From: Turritopsis dohrnii
Lineage: Eukaryota; Cnidaria; Hydrozoa; Anthoathecata; Oceaniidae
Direction: 5' to 3'
DNA length: 64,000 nucleotides
NCBI GenBank assembly: GCA_027922465.2
Contig: BQMF02000165.1
Coordinates: 124,001-188,000 of the forward strand
In this document: positions 12,015 through 22,914 of the stretch, one piece after another
Layout: the number at the start of each line of letters is the position of its first letter
Numbering within the stretch: the stretch's first letter is position 1
Position numbers and translations under genes: made by a program
Notes under the pieces: generated by a model
What the model saw: only the letters and a program-made list of their open reading frames with translations
Database searches by the model: none
What the model was told of the DNA's origin: nothing

Positions 12015-12084
12015 AATCGGAAACTGACATTCGCCTATCTCGTGAAACTACTTTGCTCGCTTACGCTCGCTGCGGGGGCAATTA
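11860..12084 (-). repeat. Inverted-repeat block A, right copy
   Basis: Reverse complement of 962-1185, including an ATG/GAT microsatellite and the GCTCGCTTACGCTCGCTGC segment, ending GGGGGCAATTA. Confidence 0.6.
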
Positions 12085-12085
12085 T

Positions 12086-12860
12086 ACTATGTTATTTAGG
12101 AAGTTCGTATGCTAAAATTGCTTAGACATTTTCATATTACTTTTGTGTTGTTTTTGTGAAGTGAACGACAAGGATTTTAAAGCACAGCTTCAAATCTGGA
12201 ATTTTGTCCACCATTTTTGTATATGTTTTAGCTCTAAATCTTTCATTCAATAAATTTTATTCAATGCACTGATTTTTGACGGATCTTGTCTAAAAAAGAT
12301 TTTAATTGGAGAAAGAAAGAAAAGTGACCAACTTTTTGAGTGGGGTGACTGAAGATTTTAATTGGATTTCTGTGTATGCACCAAGAAAGCCTACAAATTG
12401 TCGTTCGTGTTATTCTTCTTTCTGTCCTCCAAAGATCTGGATCAATATGTAAAACATTTTGATATTTTTTCCTTGTTTTTTTTTTTGTAAATTTTGGCTA
12501 TTTTTTGTTTCGAATCAAAGTTTGAAACGCAGATTTCTAAGGATTTTTCGCTTTAATTTTTTTTTGAAAAAGTTTTTTTTTCTTTTGGCTCTTACAGAAT
12601 TTCTTTAAAAAATCTTAATCTTATTTTGATTATAAAAATACGTATCCATGGTTTTAGTTCACACATTTCTTTTGTTTGTAGCAAATGCTTTCTGATATTA
12701 CTGATATTATTAGCCTTATCTACACTTTTTGAAAGGTATATTAGCATCAGTGTGACATAGGACTAAGAGATAACAAAAAGTAACAAGACTTTGTTTGTTT
12801 TTGTTTCCGTTGTATAGGCTTGCAATGTATAGCTTGCTGTCTGTACAAATTGGAATGCTT
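12086..12860 (-). repeat. Large repeat B, right (deleted) copy
   Basis: Reverse complement of parts of 1220-3531. It lacks the central portion that contains the MITE and one flank, consistent with an internal deletion between similar ACCATGGA segments. Confidence 0.55.
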
Positions 12861-12882
12861 GATTCTTATAGTAATTCAAATA

Positions 12883-13625
12883 GACCTTTCCGGAAATTAC
12901 GTCACGGCAGATCTTGCGTCGTTTCAAATGTTTTTAATTACCTTATCGGCCCTTTTTACGCCGGCCCTAATGTGGCGTTAATTTTGGTGCGCGGCGTTAA
13001 AAGGGTCGGCGTAAAAAGGGCCAAAAAATGGAAATTTTTCAAAAAATCGTCGTTATTTTTTAAAGTTGCAATTTGGATTTGAAAAAATGAAACAAACTTT
13101 AGATGTGAAAGAACTCTTTGGAGACAATGAAGAGTCAAATGCAGGGGAAGTTGAAGCAGAAATAGAGGTAGAATCAGATGACGATGAGGGAATTAGAGAA
13201 AATAATGAAGCATTAATGAAAAAGAGGACGAAATAGCTATAATAGATTAAGTCTTACGATGTATTAGATGATATATATTAGAAGACATTTGTAGTATAAG
13301 TTAAAATTTGAACAGAAAAAGTGAAAAATAGTGCTTAAAATTTTTTTTTTCTTTTTTACTTTTGAGGCGTAAATAACGGCCCTAAGTGGCGTTAAGGCAA
13401 AATCTTGGGGTGGCGGAATAAAGGCCGGCGTAAAAAGGGCCGGCGTTAAATTAGGGCCGGCGTAAAAAGGGCCGATAATGTATTTACGTAATTAAGAATC
13501 ATAAAAAAAGTTCGTGTAAGGTTTCCTCTCGGGTATCATTTCTTTTTCAAAAACAACACAAATGCCACTATTATTTGGGTTGAAAGCGAGGTAAGATCTG
13601 CTCTGACGTATTTTCCGAAAAGGTC
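12883..13625. mobile_element. TA-flanked MITE with nested insertion
   Basis: Imperfect TIRs begin GACCTTTCCGGAAATTACG on the left and GACCTTTTCGGAAAATACG (reverse complement) on the right. TA sits outside both ends. Without the element at 12941-13478 it is only about 200 bp and non-coding, so it would move in trans, most likely by a Tc1/mariner-type enzyme. Confidence 0.6.
12941..13478 (+). mobile_element. Non-autonomous element with GGCC-rich TIRs, copy 1
   Basis: Its ends read CCTTATCGGCCCTTTTTACG and the inverse. Inner repeats of GGCGTAAAAAGGGCC are present. It carries a frameshifted version of the acidic frame seen intact in copy 2 (13951-14136). It sits inside the TA MITE. Confidence 0.65.
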
Positions 13626-13809
13626 TATCATTATCTAATTCTGGGGCATCAATCCCTCTACCTCTTGTATTGCCAGTAAGATCCCCAATTATTGCTTAGC
13701 AGTGAAAAAAGTCGCTTGGGCAAATAAATTTGCCTAGTGGAAAACCGGCTTTAATTATGATACTGTAATTCAAGTTTCTACAAGGTTTGAATTTTGTTAA
13801 ATGGAATTA

Positions 13810-14346
13810 CCTTATCGGCCCTTTTTACACCGGCCCTAATGTGGCGTTAATTTTGGTGCGCGGCGTTAAAAGGGCCGGCGTAAAAAGGGCCGGTGTAAAA
13901 ACGGCCAAAAAAATGGAAATTTTTCAAAAAATCGGCGTTATTTTTTAAAGTTGAAATTTAGATTTGAAAATATGAAACAAACTTTAGATGTGAAAGAACT
14001 CTTTGGAGACAATGAAGAGTCAGATGAAGGAGACGTTGAAGCAGAAATAGAGGTAGAATCAGATGACGATGAGGGAACTAGAGAAAATAATGAAAGCATT
14101 AATGAAAAAGAGGACGAAATAACTGTAATAGATTAAGTCTTACGATGTATTAGATGATATATATTAGAAGACATTTGTAGTATAAGTTACAATTTGAACA
14201 GAGAAAGTGAAAAATAGTGCTTAAAATTTTTTTTTTTTTTACTTTTGAGGCGTAAATAACGGCCTTAAGTGGCGTTAAGGCAAAATCTTGGGGTGGCGGA
14301 ATAAGGGCCGGCGTAAAAAGGGCCGGCGTAAAAAGGGCCGATAAGG
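13810..14346 (+). mobile_element. Non-autonomous element with GGCC-rich TIRs, copy 2
   Basis: Same organisation as copy 1, with terminal CCTTATCGGCCCTTTTTAC and repeated GGCGTAAAAAGGGCCGG. An AATT lies just outside ACCTTATCGG on the left and GATAAGGT on the right, suggesting a 4-bp target duplication. Copy 1 supports this only weakly. Confidence 0.65.
13951..14136 (+). CDS. Small acidic ORF inside repeated element
   Basis: An open frame of 61 codons, rich in Glu and Asp from about residue 20 (contains DNEESDEGDVEAEIEVE and SDDDEG), ending in a TAG-type context. The matching segment of copy 1 (from about 13087) has the same reading MKQTLDVKELFGDNEES but loses frame after a short deletion. Conserved coding-like sequence in a non-autonomous element suggests a leftover terminal exon of an autonomous relative; acidic tails are common at transposase C-termini. 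The function is not known, and the true start may be the internal Met 8. Confidence 0.4.
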   Translation: MKFRFENMKQTLDVKELFGDNEESDEGDVEAEIEVESDDDEGTRENNESINEKEDEITVID

Positions 14347-14349
14347 TAA

Positions 14350-14970
14350 TTAGAATGAATTGGTGCGTTGTATAGTTATACATAACGTTGTACTCTTTTT
14401 ATTTAGTAATCAGCAACTGCTTGGCATTAGATCTTCATGCAACCTCATCTGAGGACCACTAGTTGGTAGAAACGAAAGTTCATCTGCGTGATTAACCGAA
14501 CACGTAAGCCTGTTAGAACGTAAGGCTGGAAAGTCCAACTTGTAAAACTCAAATTGGAGGCTTAAATAAAATCTGCTAAAGTATCAAAGTTGTTGTAATT
14601 GTTCTTGCCCATATGATTTCTGTTGATGCATATCGTATTACCGCATGTAGTTTATATGCTGCCACAAAAATCTTCGAACTAATAAGAAAAAGGATTTACT
14701 TGACTGCTGTGGAAGCGTACGTTTACCTTGATATTGAGTTAAGGCAACTCCTGTTCGATGAATACATTAGAAAAAAAGGCGCATGTTAAAGGTAATATGA
14801 CTCAGCAAAGTTGCGTTTTTGGTGACGATGAGATGTATTTAAAAATAGTGTGCACGCTAAAAAAGGTTTGTTTTAAAGCTACTGCCAATAGGAACGGTCC
14901 CTTACAATTCTTTTTTGAGTTGTTCGATCGTTATTTTGGTATATTCACTTGAGTGAGTGATATAGAATAA
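14350..14970. other. No recognised feature
   Basis: Ordinary AT-rich sequence; the 64-codon frame at 14758 has no recognisable motif. Confidence 0.45.
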
Positions 14971-14972
14971 AA

Positions 14973-15137
14973 AAAGCGATTCATTAAAATCGGAAAAGCG
15001 ATTCATGTTAAGCGGAAAAGTGATTCATGTGAAGCGAAAAAGCGATTCATATGAAGCGAAAAAGCAATTCATGTGAAGGGGAAAAGCGATTCTGTGAAGT
15101 GGAAAAGGGATTCTGTGAAGTGGAAAAGGGATAAAGT
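14973..15137 (+). repeat. 22-bp minisatellite
   Basis: About seven degenerate units of a GAAAAAGCGATTCATGTGAA-like motif, with later units drifting to GATTCTGTGAAGTGGAAAAG. It is followed by TTTTCGCTTGTTATCCTTTT, a mirror-like segment that resembles 45860-45900. Confidence 0.7.
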
Positions 15138-15521
15138 GCTTCAAATTGCTTTTTCGCTTGTTATCCTTTTCCCATAAACTGTCACATATAATCTTATTAT
15201 AATAAACAGAAATCTCTTTACTTTAATTCAAACATGTTTTGAAGTAACAAAACAAAAGGATGCAAAGTTTGACCTTTCTAGTTAATATGCTACCTGTTAC
15301 AAAATAAGTAAATGATAAAAACAAATTAATAATTAATAAGGTTTATATCCTGCACCTACGATATAATTCTGCATACTTTTAATTCGGAGAATGTTGTTGC
15401 AATATAAGGGAGCTTACGCAACTGCGATTCTACGGCGGCTAGTAGTTATGTTGTTATGGTAACTTTATAACTGCTTGCTGCCTCCGTCATTGTGAAATGC
15501 TTACGCAAACAAACAATAACA

Positions 15522-17982
15522 TAAATAGTCGGCCGTAAATACACGAAGTTGCTATGCTAAAACCGTTAAAGATGGCGGATGTGGATGTAAACAAAGATTA
15601 AGAAAGATATCGAAAGCGAAAGAAGACGAACTAACTGGATCGACGAATCGATCAAAACAGTAAATGCTCTTCTTCTGAAACTGTCTATTTATCTCTATAA
15701 TCCTTTGCATTAAATTTATCTTCATCCTTCTTTCTCGTAAAGAGAAGGAGCTTTCTAGTATTCTTGGATCTTGGGATTTTCCGGAAGCCAGAGGTAACCA
15801 ACCCACTGGGGACTGGCCCACTATCCGAAGTGTTCCAGCAAAAGATCTCTAGCTTTCCCTTTTTTTTTAAATACATCTGAATGAACTTTATTAATTCAGA
15901 CTAAATATGACAAGTTCAACATCATAACGAAGGCAGGTATGCAAAACGATTCATTTGTCCATTATCTCAGTACCGATAGTAAAAGCTCGCCAGTGTTTAC
16001 AGCAAAACCACCTGAACGATCGAACCATAAAGTACAAGATCAAGACAGCCTAAAAAAAGTAGGGAAAACGCAGAAAAAGGAGAAGGATCGCACAAATCAC
16101 CTGAAAAAAGGTACTAATATAATCACAAAACAGAAAACGCAAAGCAAACTGGATGAAACTACTATCGTCAATGACCACCTCCACCGCCCACTCCTGATCC
16201 TGATCCAGACCTTCCTGAAGAAGTCCCCTTCGAATGGGGCGATCAAAACTGCAAGTCGATCACCAACCTTATTACATCTACATACGAAAAAGTTGTGAAC
16301 TGGAGAAAAAATCTTTTCCTACTGCCTACATGCCAGTTGCCAGTACAGAAACCCTCTAAATCATCCAAAACAAAGGACCATATCAATGACCATATCAATG
16401 AATTTGTGGAAAAGCGGCAACCTAGAAGAACTTGTAGCCGAATGCCAAACGATCCAAAACAACCTACCATCATTCTCAAACCCTAAAACGATTGGGGAGA
16501 TATCTAAGAAGTTCGCCAAACGAATGATGAAAGGCAACGTCAACGGTGCTCTTAAGCTTCTGACTGAAAACATGAAAGATGGAGTCCTTCCTCTCAATGA
16601 CCAGACGCTGGAGTTACTCCAAGCAAAACATCCTGAACCAAGAGCAAGATCTGAACAAATATTGCTCCCAGATAAACCACGTGACATACATCCGATCCTA
16701 TTCGAAAGTATTACATCCGAAACCATCATGACTGCTGCGATCAAAACAAAAGGAGGATCTGGTCCTTCGAACATGGATGAAGATGGTTGGAGAAGAATTC
16801 TTCTAAGTAGATCATTCGGTGATAGCTCTTCAAATCTTTGTCAAGCCACAGCAAACGTCACTAAGAAGCTATGCACAGAGAACTGTAAAAATATTGATGC
16901 ACTTCTTGCTAGTCGCCTGATACCACTAAACAAAAATCCAGGCCTCAGACCAATTGGTGTTGGAGAAATCCTCCGAAGGATTATTGCTAAAGCTGTCGTC
17001 GCTGTCACCCGTAACCACATCACGAAATCTGTTACGTCACTCCAGGTCTGTGCTGGGCAAGAAGGCGGTTGCGAAGCTGCTGTCCACGCAATGAAATCGA
17101 TTTACGACGACGAAGAAACCGAAGCAGTCCTCCTTATCGACGCGAGCAATGCCTTCAACGCAGTAAACAGACAAGTTTTCCTACACAATGTCAAGGTTAT
17201 ATGTCAAGAAATCGCAAAATTCGTCTCGAATTGCTACTCAAACCCGGCTAGACTTTTCGTTATTGGAGGCTTCGAGATATTATCACAGGAAGGAACAACA
17301 CAAGGGGACTCCATTGCCATGAGGCACAACGAGATTCGTGATTTCGTAGCAAACCAGCTATCAAAAGTTTGTCGAGATGTACAGAAGGAGCCGATCCTGC
17401 AGCCGTTGATTGGCACGGAAAATTTACCAAAATCATCCAATACATCTTGTGAAGCCAGACTTGACATATCCGCTAGAGGATTCTGGGTGACGGGCCAAAA
17501 AGCATTTTTTGATGTAAGGGTTTTCAACCCATTAGCTAAAAGGTATGCCACTCAAAATCCGAAGCGATGCTACGTAATCAATGAGAATGAAAAGAAACGT
17601 GAATATAACGAACGAGTCCTTCAGATTGAGCACGGCTCATTCACCCCCCTGGTGTTCGCGGCAACTGGCGGTGCTGGTCGTGAATGCTCAAAATTTATTA
17701 AGAGACTGTCCGATATGATCTCACACAAAGATCATTCACGATACTCATAAGAGCCATCCACACATGCTTCCGTGGCAGTAGAACCACACAGAACTTTTCA
17801 ACGGCGATGTATGATGTCAGTGTCACAGAGGCATTGACAAATATTTGCCAATGATTTCTTTTACATCACTATTTATTTCATATTTACGTAATAAAAAATT
17901 TATGATCTGATATACACTTGTATTTATATATATTTTTAATGGTAATAAAATCCTATTAAGTTAGCAAAAAAAAAAAAAACAA
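15522..17982 (+). mobile_element. RT/endonuclease non-LTR retrotransposon, copy 1
   Basis: A perfect 15-bp direct repeat, AAACAAACAATAACA, lies at 15507-15521 and 17983-17997, and an A-run ends the insert at 17966-17982. These are the hallmarks of target-primed reverse transcription. The body encodes the RT/nuclease protein described at 15939-17830. The 5' region (15540-15900) has no frame. A segment at 15790-15850 may be 5' leader. This copy is defective through frameshifts and a large internal deletion. Confidence 0.85.
15939..17830 (+). pseudogene. Reverse transcriptase with C-terminal PD-(D/E)XK-like nuclease, deleted copy
   Basis: The longest intact piece is 16386-17750 (454 codons). 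Upstream pieces in other frames (15939-16298, 16295-16486) carry the N-terminal basic domain, so at least two frameshifts precede it. The RT core starts with LIPLNKNPGLRPIGVGE (about residues 178-194), then palm motif A (LIDASNAFN, Asp252) and QEGTTQGD (301-308). At residue 312 the frame jumps directly to RHNEIRD. Comparison with the copy at 28475-30833 shows that about 340 residues are missing in frame, including the FADD catalytic pair, the thumb and the CCHC motif. The nuclease-like end remains: ARLDISARGFW (Asp360), FFDVRVFNP (Asp376) and EHGSFTPLVF. A frameshift near 17745 precedes a FRGSRTTQ tail. It cannot be an active polymerase. The architecture resembles R2-type RLE elements, a family inference. 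Confidence 0.8.
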
Positions 17983-18011
17983 AAACAAACAATAACAAAA
18001 CGTAAACAAAT

Positions 18012-18225
18012 ATGGCGGCTGATCCAGCCAAAGCCTTTGCTCTACAACAAAGTTTATTGCTTAACAAAAATGAAGCGGAAGCAGTTACTGATGAACGATG
18101 TATTATCGTAGAAATCTTTTATTTACAATGCTATCAAGCCAAGCACAATAGTCCAAATACAAAAATACCAAACCGTGATTTATCATTAGTTCTTAGAGAG
18201 TTCATATCGAATGTTTACATACAAT
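18012..18225 (+). CDS. 5' end of an unknown gene, interrupted by LINE
   Basis: An ATG in an ATATGGCGG context opens a frame reading MAADPAKAFALQQSLLLN and continuing with about 70 plausible residues (contains CIIVEIFYLQCYQAK and SLVLREFISN). The frame then runs into a LINE tail. It lies about 120 bp inside the left TIR of the 15410-26549 element once the RT insertion is removed, so it is probably that element's own gene. I do not recognise the protein. The continuation may lie at 18805-19260, where no long frame survives. Confidence 0.4.
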
Positions 18226-18804
18226 TTTTTTTAAATGAAGAAGATTCGTAGCCTGCAAAAACGTCGCATTTGCACCCAAGTTTTTAATAGCATCAAAGGA
18301 AACGTCTGTGAAAATCTTAAGAACTATTTTGAAGTCATGTCAAGCAATACACGAAATGCAAATAAACTGATTAGGCTACCTCGTATGACGCTGGAATCAG
18401 CAAAGCGGAGTTTTAGATTCACGGGTGCAAGTGAATATAATAAACTACCAATTAAAGTGCGAAATGCTACAACGACAAAAGAATTTTTAAAGATATATAA
18501 TGAAGTTTTTAACGTATAGGAAGATATTATTTTTACCAGTTTTAACAATTTAATTTCATTCTACACATTAGGCTTTCACAATTTTTTCTTTTCCTTTACC
18601 ACTATTTATTTCTCCATTCTCTTTACCTTTTCTTCTCTCTCTCTTTCTCTCTCTCTTCTCTCTCTAACTTTAATGCTAGTTTTTAACACAGGACCCATGG
18701 GAGAACAGAAATTTTGTAAATATGTATGTATGTATATATCGCTAATTTTTGAATGGTCATCCTGTATTTAAAAATTCGTAAATAATAATAATAATAATAA
18801 TAAT
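18226..18804 (+). mobile_element. 5'-truncated LINE tail (CR1/L2/jockey type)
   Basis: It contains a 94-codon frame (18235-18519) that is the C-terminal end of a LINE ORF2: LPRMTLESAKRSFRFTGA, then EYNKLP. This is the common SFRYxGAxxWNxLP end of CR1/L2-like RT proteins. A 3' UTR and an (AAT)n tail at 18780-18803 follow, typical of L2/CR1-type 3' ends rather than poly(A). Only the last few hundred bases were integrated. Confidence 0.7.
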
Positions 18805-19263
18805 GCAATGAAAACAAAAGATCTTCCTAATGTTTTTCTCATGGCTACCCAAGACATTAGGCAAATTTAAACATTTAACAAATTCCCCAAGAGTGTTATG
18901 CGGCACTACAAGATCATGGCGAAAATATTAATGCTATTTGCAGTATAGACGAGTTTCCAATGTTAATTACACTTTTATACCTTGTACATACAAAAAATCA
19001 AATACAATGTATGAAAATAGATAGGAAGTGCTAATGTGTATTGAAACTTTCTAATGTCGATTGTCTTTAAGGGGACTCCATAGAACCAAAAAAAGTGACA
19101 ACATTTTGAAGTGTATAAAGAGGCTTTTATTTCCTGCGAGGCTGCGTGCGCATACTCACAGGAAAATGACTTGATTAATGATATTCTATGTTGCAATATA
19201 CCGTAATTATCGAGCAAAGAACACTGGTGTTTATAAACATTACGTCACTAAGAAACTCATCTA
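18805..19263. other. Remainder of the host TIR element
   Basis: There is no gene with support here. A short stretch near 18870-18920 could be exon debris of the gene begun at 18012. Confidence 0.3.
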
Positions 19264-19779
19264 TACAGTGTGTCCACCAGAAAGTGGGCACCTTGTTTTA
19301 AACACAAATAACTTTTCGAGTTTTTAACAATACAATGCGGTTTTTATACTGTTGGAAAGAGGATTTTTTGAGCTTTCCAAAAATATAAGTTGTTATTTAT
19401 AAAAATTTTTATTCTAAAGAATATTAAGTATTTTTTGTTTCGATACGGTTGTTAATTTTTGTTAATTTTTTTTTTTTTTTTTTTTTTTATTGATATATTT
19501 TTAGTTAAGAAACATTACAAGTCCGTAACTGTTAAAAAATTTTCAATTAAAAGTCTTTATCATATATATAGTAGATATAAGAATGTTTACATAAACTATC
19601 TGAAATATAGATCGTCCTTGTACACATTGTTTCAAGTAACACGGGAAACTCGTAGAAGATCATGAATGATCTTATCGCCGAGAACCGAGTGATTACACAG
19701 CGTAAATGTTACAATCTTACAATTTTATCAAACTGTTAAAAGGGAATAAGTATGTAACTAGACTTGACTTGAAAATTGA

Positions 19780-22700
19780 TCAAAAATATTGAAGGATATT
19801 TTCAAATTTGATTGTTTTTAATAATTTCTTAAATTGAGGAACATATTCAATATCTGAAAGAATATTCGATGATGAAACGAGAGCATTCCACAAGTGTGGT
19901 CCACGATATGAAATATTAAATTGACTGAGCTTATTTTTGAACATCGGCTTAAGCAAAATTCTTGAATTTCGAGTTGTATATTTGTTTTGGGGTTTGAGTG
20001 TGTAAAGACTATGAAAAACAGATGGCGATTGCTTCGTTTTGCACTTTAACATAAAAATTAGAGTTTGGAAGATGTTAAGTTCGTATAGTGTTGGTATGAA
20101 GGATTCTGCAAAGAGAGGCTTTGTATGAGTAAAACGATCTTTATTGTGTATAACTCTGATGGCATGCTTCTGACGTTGGAAAAGAGATGTTAGTTTACTT
20201 TTTTGTGTGCTAGCCCATATGACATTTGCATAGCTTAAGTGACTATGTACAAAAGAATAATAAAGTTGCTTTAATAGATGTTTGTTCAAAATGGTTTTAG
20301 CTTTATATAATGCCCCAATTCCTTTGGATACTTTTGAGTGCACGTACTCAATTTGATTCGTCCATGTCAGATTTTCATCTACGTAAATTCCAAGGAACTT
20401 TGTGACTGTTTGTCTGGTTATTTTTGTGTTATTTATTTCTAATAGTGGAAGATTTAGTTCTATTGTATTTTTTTTCTTGGAAGTATGGAAAAGTGTAAAG
20501 TTTGTTTTCTTAGCATTTAAAGATAATTTATTTACCTGAAACCACAACGCTACATTTTTTAATTCTTTGTTCATGTTATTAAAAAGTTTAGGAATATCAT
20601 TGTCTGAAAGGAACAGATTTGTATCGTCAGCAAACATAACTGGTTTCAGTATTGACGAACAGTTTACAAAATCGTTTACATATATCAAAAATAGTAAAGG
20701 ACCTAATATTGAACCCTGGGGTACTCCGCATGTCATATTTAATGCTTTAGTGATGTTATTGCTGCCATAAGTCACATGTTGTCTTCGATTTGTAAGGTAA
20801 TTTTTCAAAATATTGTATGAATTTCCTCTGATGCCATAGTATTTAAGTTTTTTAAGCAAAATTTTATAATCAACTGTGTCAAATGCTTTTGACAAATCAA
20901 TGAATATTCCAAGTGTATATTTTCCATTGTTAAAAGATTCAGTGATGTCATTAACCAGTTGAAGTATTGCATGCTCTGTAGATACATTTTTCTGAAATCC
21001 AAATTGTTTATGGAAGAGTAAATCTTTTGAGGTTAGATGATCGTAAATTCTGTTATATAGGATTCTTTCTAGAATCTTTGAAAAAGCTGGCAGTACAGAT
21101 ATAGGTCTATAGTTGTTTATAGTTGTTTTGTCACCTGTTTTGAAGCTAGGTATAATTTTTGCTATCTTTAAGGGCTCGGGAAAAACTCCTTCGTTGAAGC
21201 AATTTTTGAAAATATTATATAATGGCTTCCTTATCTGTTCATACACGTCTAAAATTATATCACCACTTATGCCATCGATCCCAGTTGCCTTGTTTCTACT
21301 TAAGCTCTTATAGGCAAGTTCAAATTCGTGAAGAGTAATTTCTTTATTTTCTAATCTTGAATCACTTTCTTTCAGATAGTCTTCAAATCTTTTATTTGTT
21401 ATTGGAATCTTTTCTGCTAATTTTGGACCTATATTTGCAAAAAAGGAATTGAATTTTTCTGCGATTTCTTTTTTATCATAAAGGGTTTCGTCATCCGTTT
21501 CAATCATGTTTGGTAACGAATTTGAGTTTGTCTGACATTTTCTAGTAATTTCTTTCATTAATTCCCAAGTTTTCTTGCTGTTATATTTATACCTGTCAAT
21601 TCTATTTTTATAGTAGTTTGTTTTGGCTTTTCGTTTCAGTTTTTCAAATAGGTTTTTGTAGGCTTTGTATTCATTTTCTGCGTGTTCTGTTTTGGTTTTA
21701 AGATATCTAACGTAGAGTTTTTGCTTTGTTTTGGAGGATTTTTTGAGGCCTCTTGAGATCCATGGTGACTTAAGATCTTTTGGCTTATATGAAAATTCTA
21801 TAATTGGAAAGTGTTTGTTATATAGAGTTCAGTAAAAACTTCAATAAAACCTTCATATTGAGCATTAGCATTTAAAAGATTATCGAGAAAGTCCCAGTTT
21901 GTACGTTCTAAATCTTTTTTAAAATTAATTCTAGAGGATTTCTTATAGAGACGTTTTTTTATTTGTACGGAGTCTTTATTTTGAATGGAATAGTTGAACG
22001 AGACGAATATGGGAAAGTGATCTGATATATCTGATTTTATTATGCCTTTAGTTAAAGATTTGTCATAGAGACGGTTTGTGAAGATATTATCGATAAGTGT
22101 GGCTGATTCTTTCGTAACTCTCGTAGGTTTATTTATCAATGGTATATGCTGTGAGAAAAAGCATTATTACAAAAATCAGTGACTGTTTTGTCTTTCTGAT
22201 AGTTTAAACAGTTTAAGTTAAAATCACCAATAACAAATAGCATTTTATTTTCTTTACTTGATGCATTATAGATTTTTTCAATGTATTCACTGAAGAACTT
22301 TGCATTTCCATTTGGAGGTCTGTAACAGAAAGTAACTAAGGTGTTTTTACAATTTTTACTAATAATTTCGATAGTTAAGATTTCTTTGTCGGCATCAGAA
22401 GCCAAAAGCTCGTTGCGCATTCGGTAATTCAAATGATTTTTGATGTAAATTAAAACACCGCCACCCTTTTTATTTGTTTTTCTTTCAAAAGGAATAGAAT
22501 TATAATGCTTCAAATGATATAACGAATTATTTCGCAATTCGAGATCATTACACCAGGTTTCAGTTAAACAAATGATATTAAAACAGGAATTTGATTCTTC
22601 TAAAAGCTCTCGAAAATTATCAAAATTTTTCTTTATGCTTCTAATATTTATATGAAACATAGTTAGACTATCTTTTTGAATAACTTTCTCCAACGTATTT

Positions 22701-22846
22701 TTGACCTGATTCTGTAAAATGTAGGGTGTTTCCAAATTAAGTTCATCAAAGAAGTTAAGGTCTGGATCATGAATATCTTTGAAAATTGAGTCTTTTTGTA
22801 GAAAAGGATTTAAAAACCCTTTTTCAAATTCTTCTCTTTGTTCCAT
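19780..22846 (-). pseudogene. LINE ORF2: APE endonuclease + reverse transcriptase, two frameshifts
   Basis: The N-terminal piece (22136-22846) carries the APE-like nuclease: FHINIRSIKKNF, CLTETWC, TFCYRPPN and VIGDFNLN. The frame shifts by one base near 22140. The middle piece (21798-22139) holds TLIDNIFTN and ISDHFPIFV, the SDH catalytic motif. A two-base TA insertion near 21820 breaks the frame again. Beyond it the frame is open without an ATG (KSPWISRGLKKSS) into the 592-codon piece (19780-21558). RT motifs in that piece: KIIPSFKTGD, NNYRPISVLP, IDLSKAFDTV (Asp221), GVPQGSILGP (278-287) and MFADD (308-312). The C-terminus ends SYRGPHLWN-type. All catalytic residues are present, so only the two frame errors disable it. 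Confidence 0.85.
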
Positions 22847-22914
22847 TTTAGTTGAGTTAATTTGTGTATTTAGAAATATATTTAATATCTATGTTGTTCA
22901 AAAGATATTTATAC

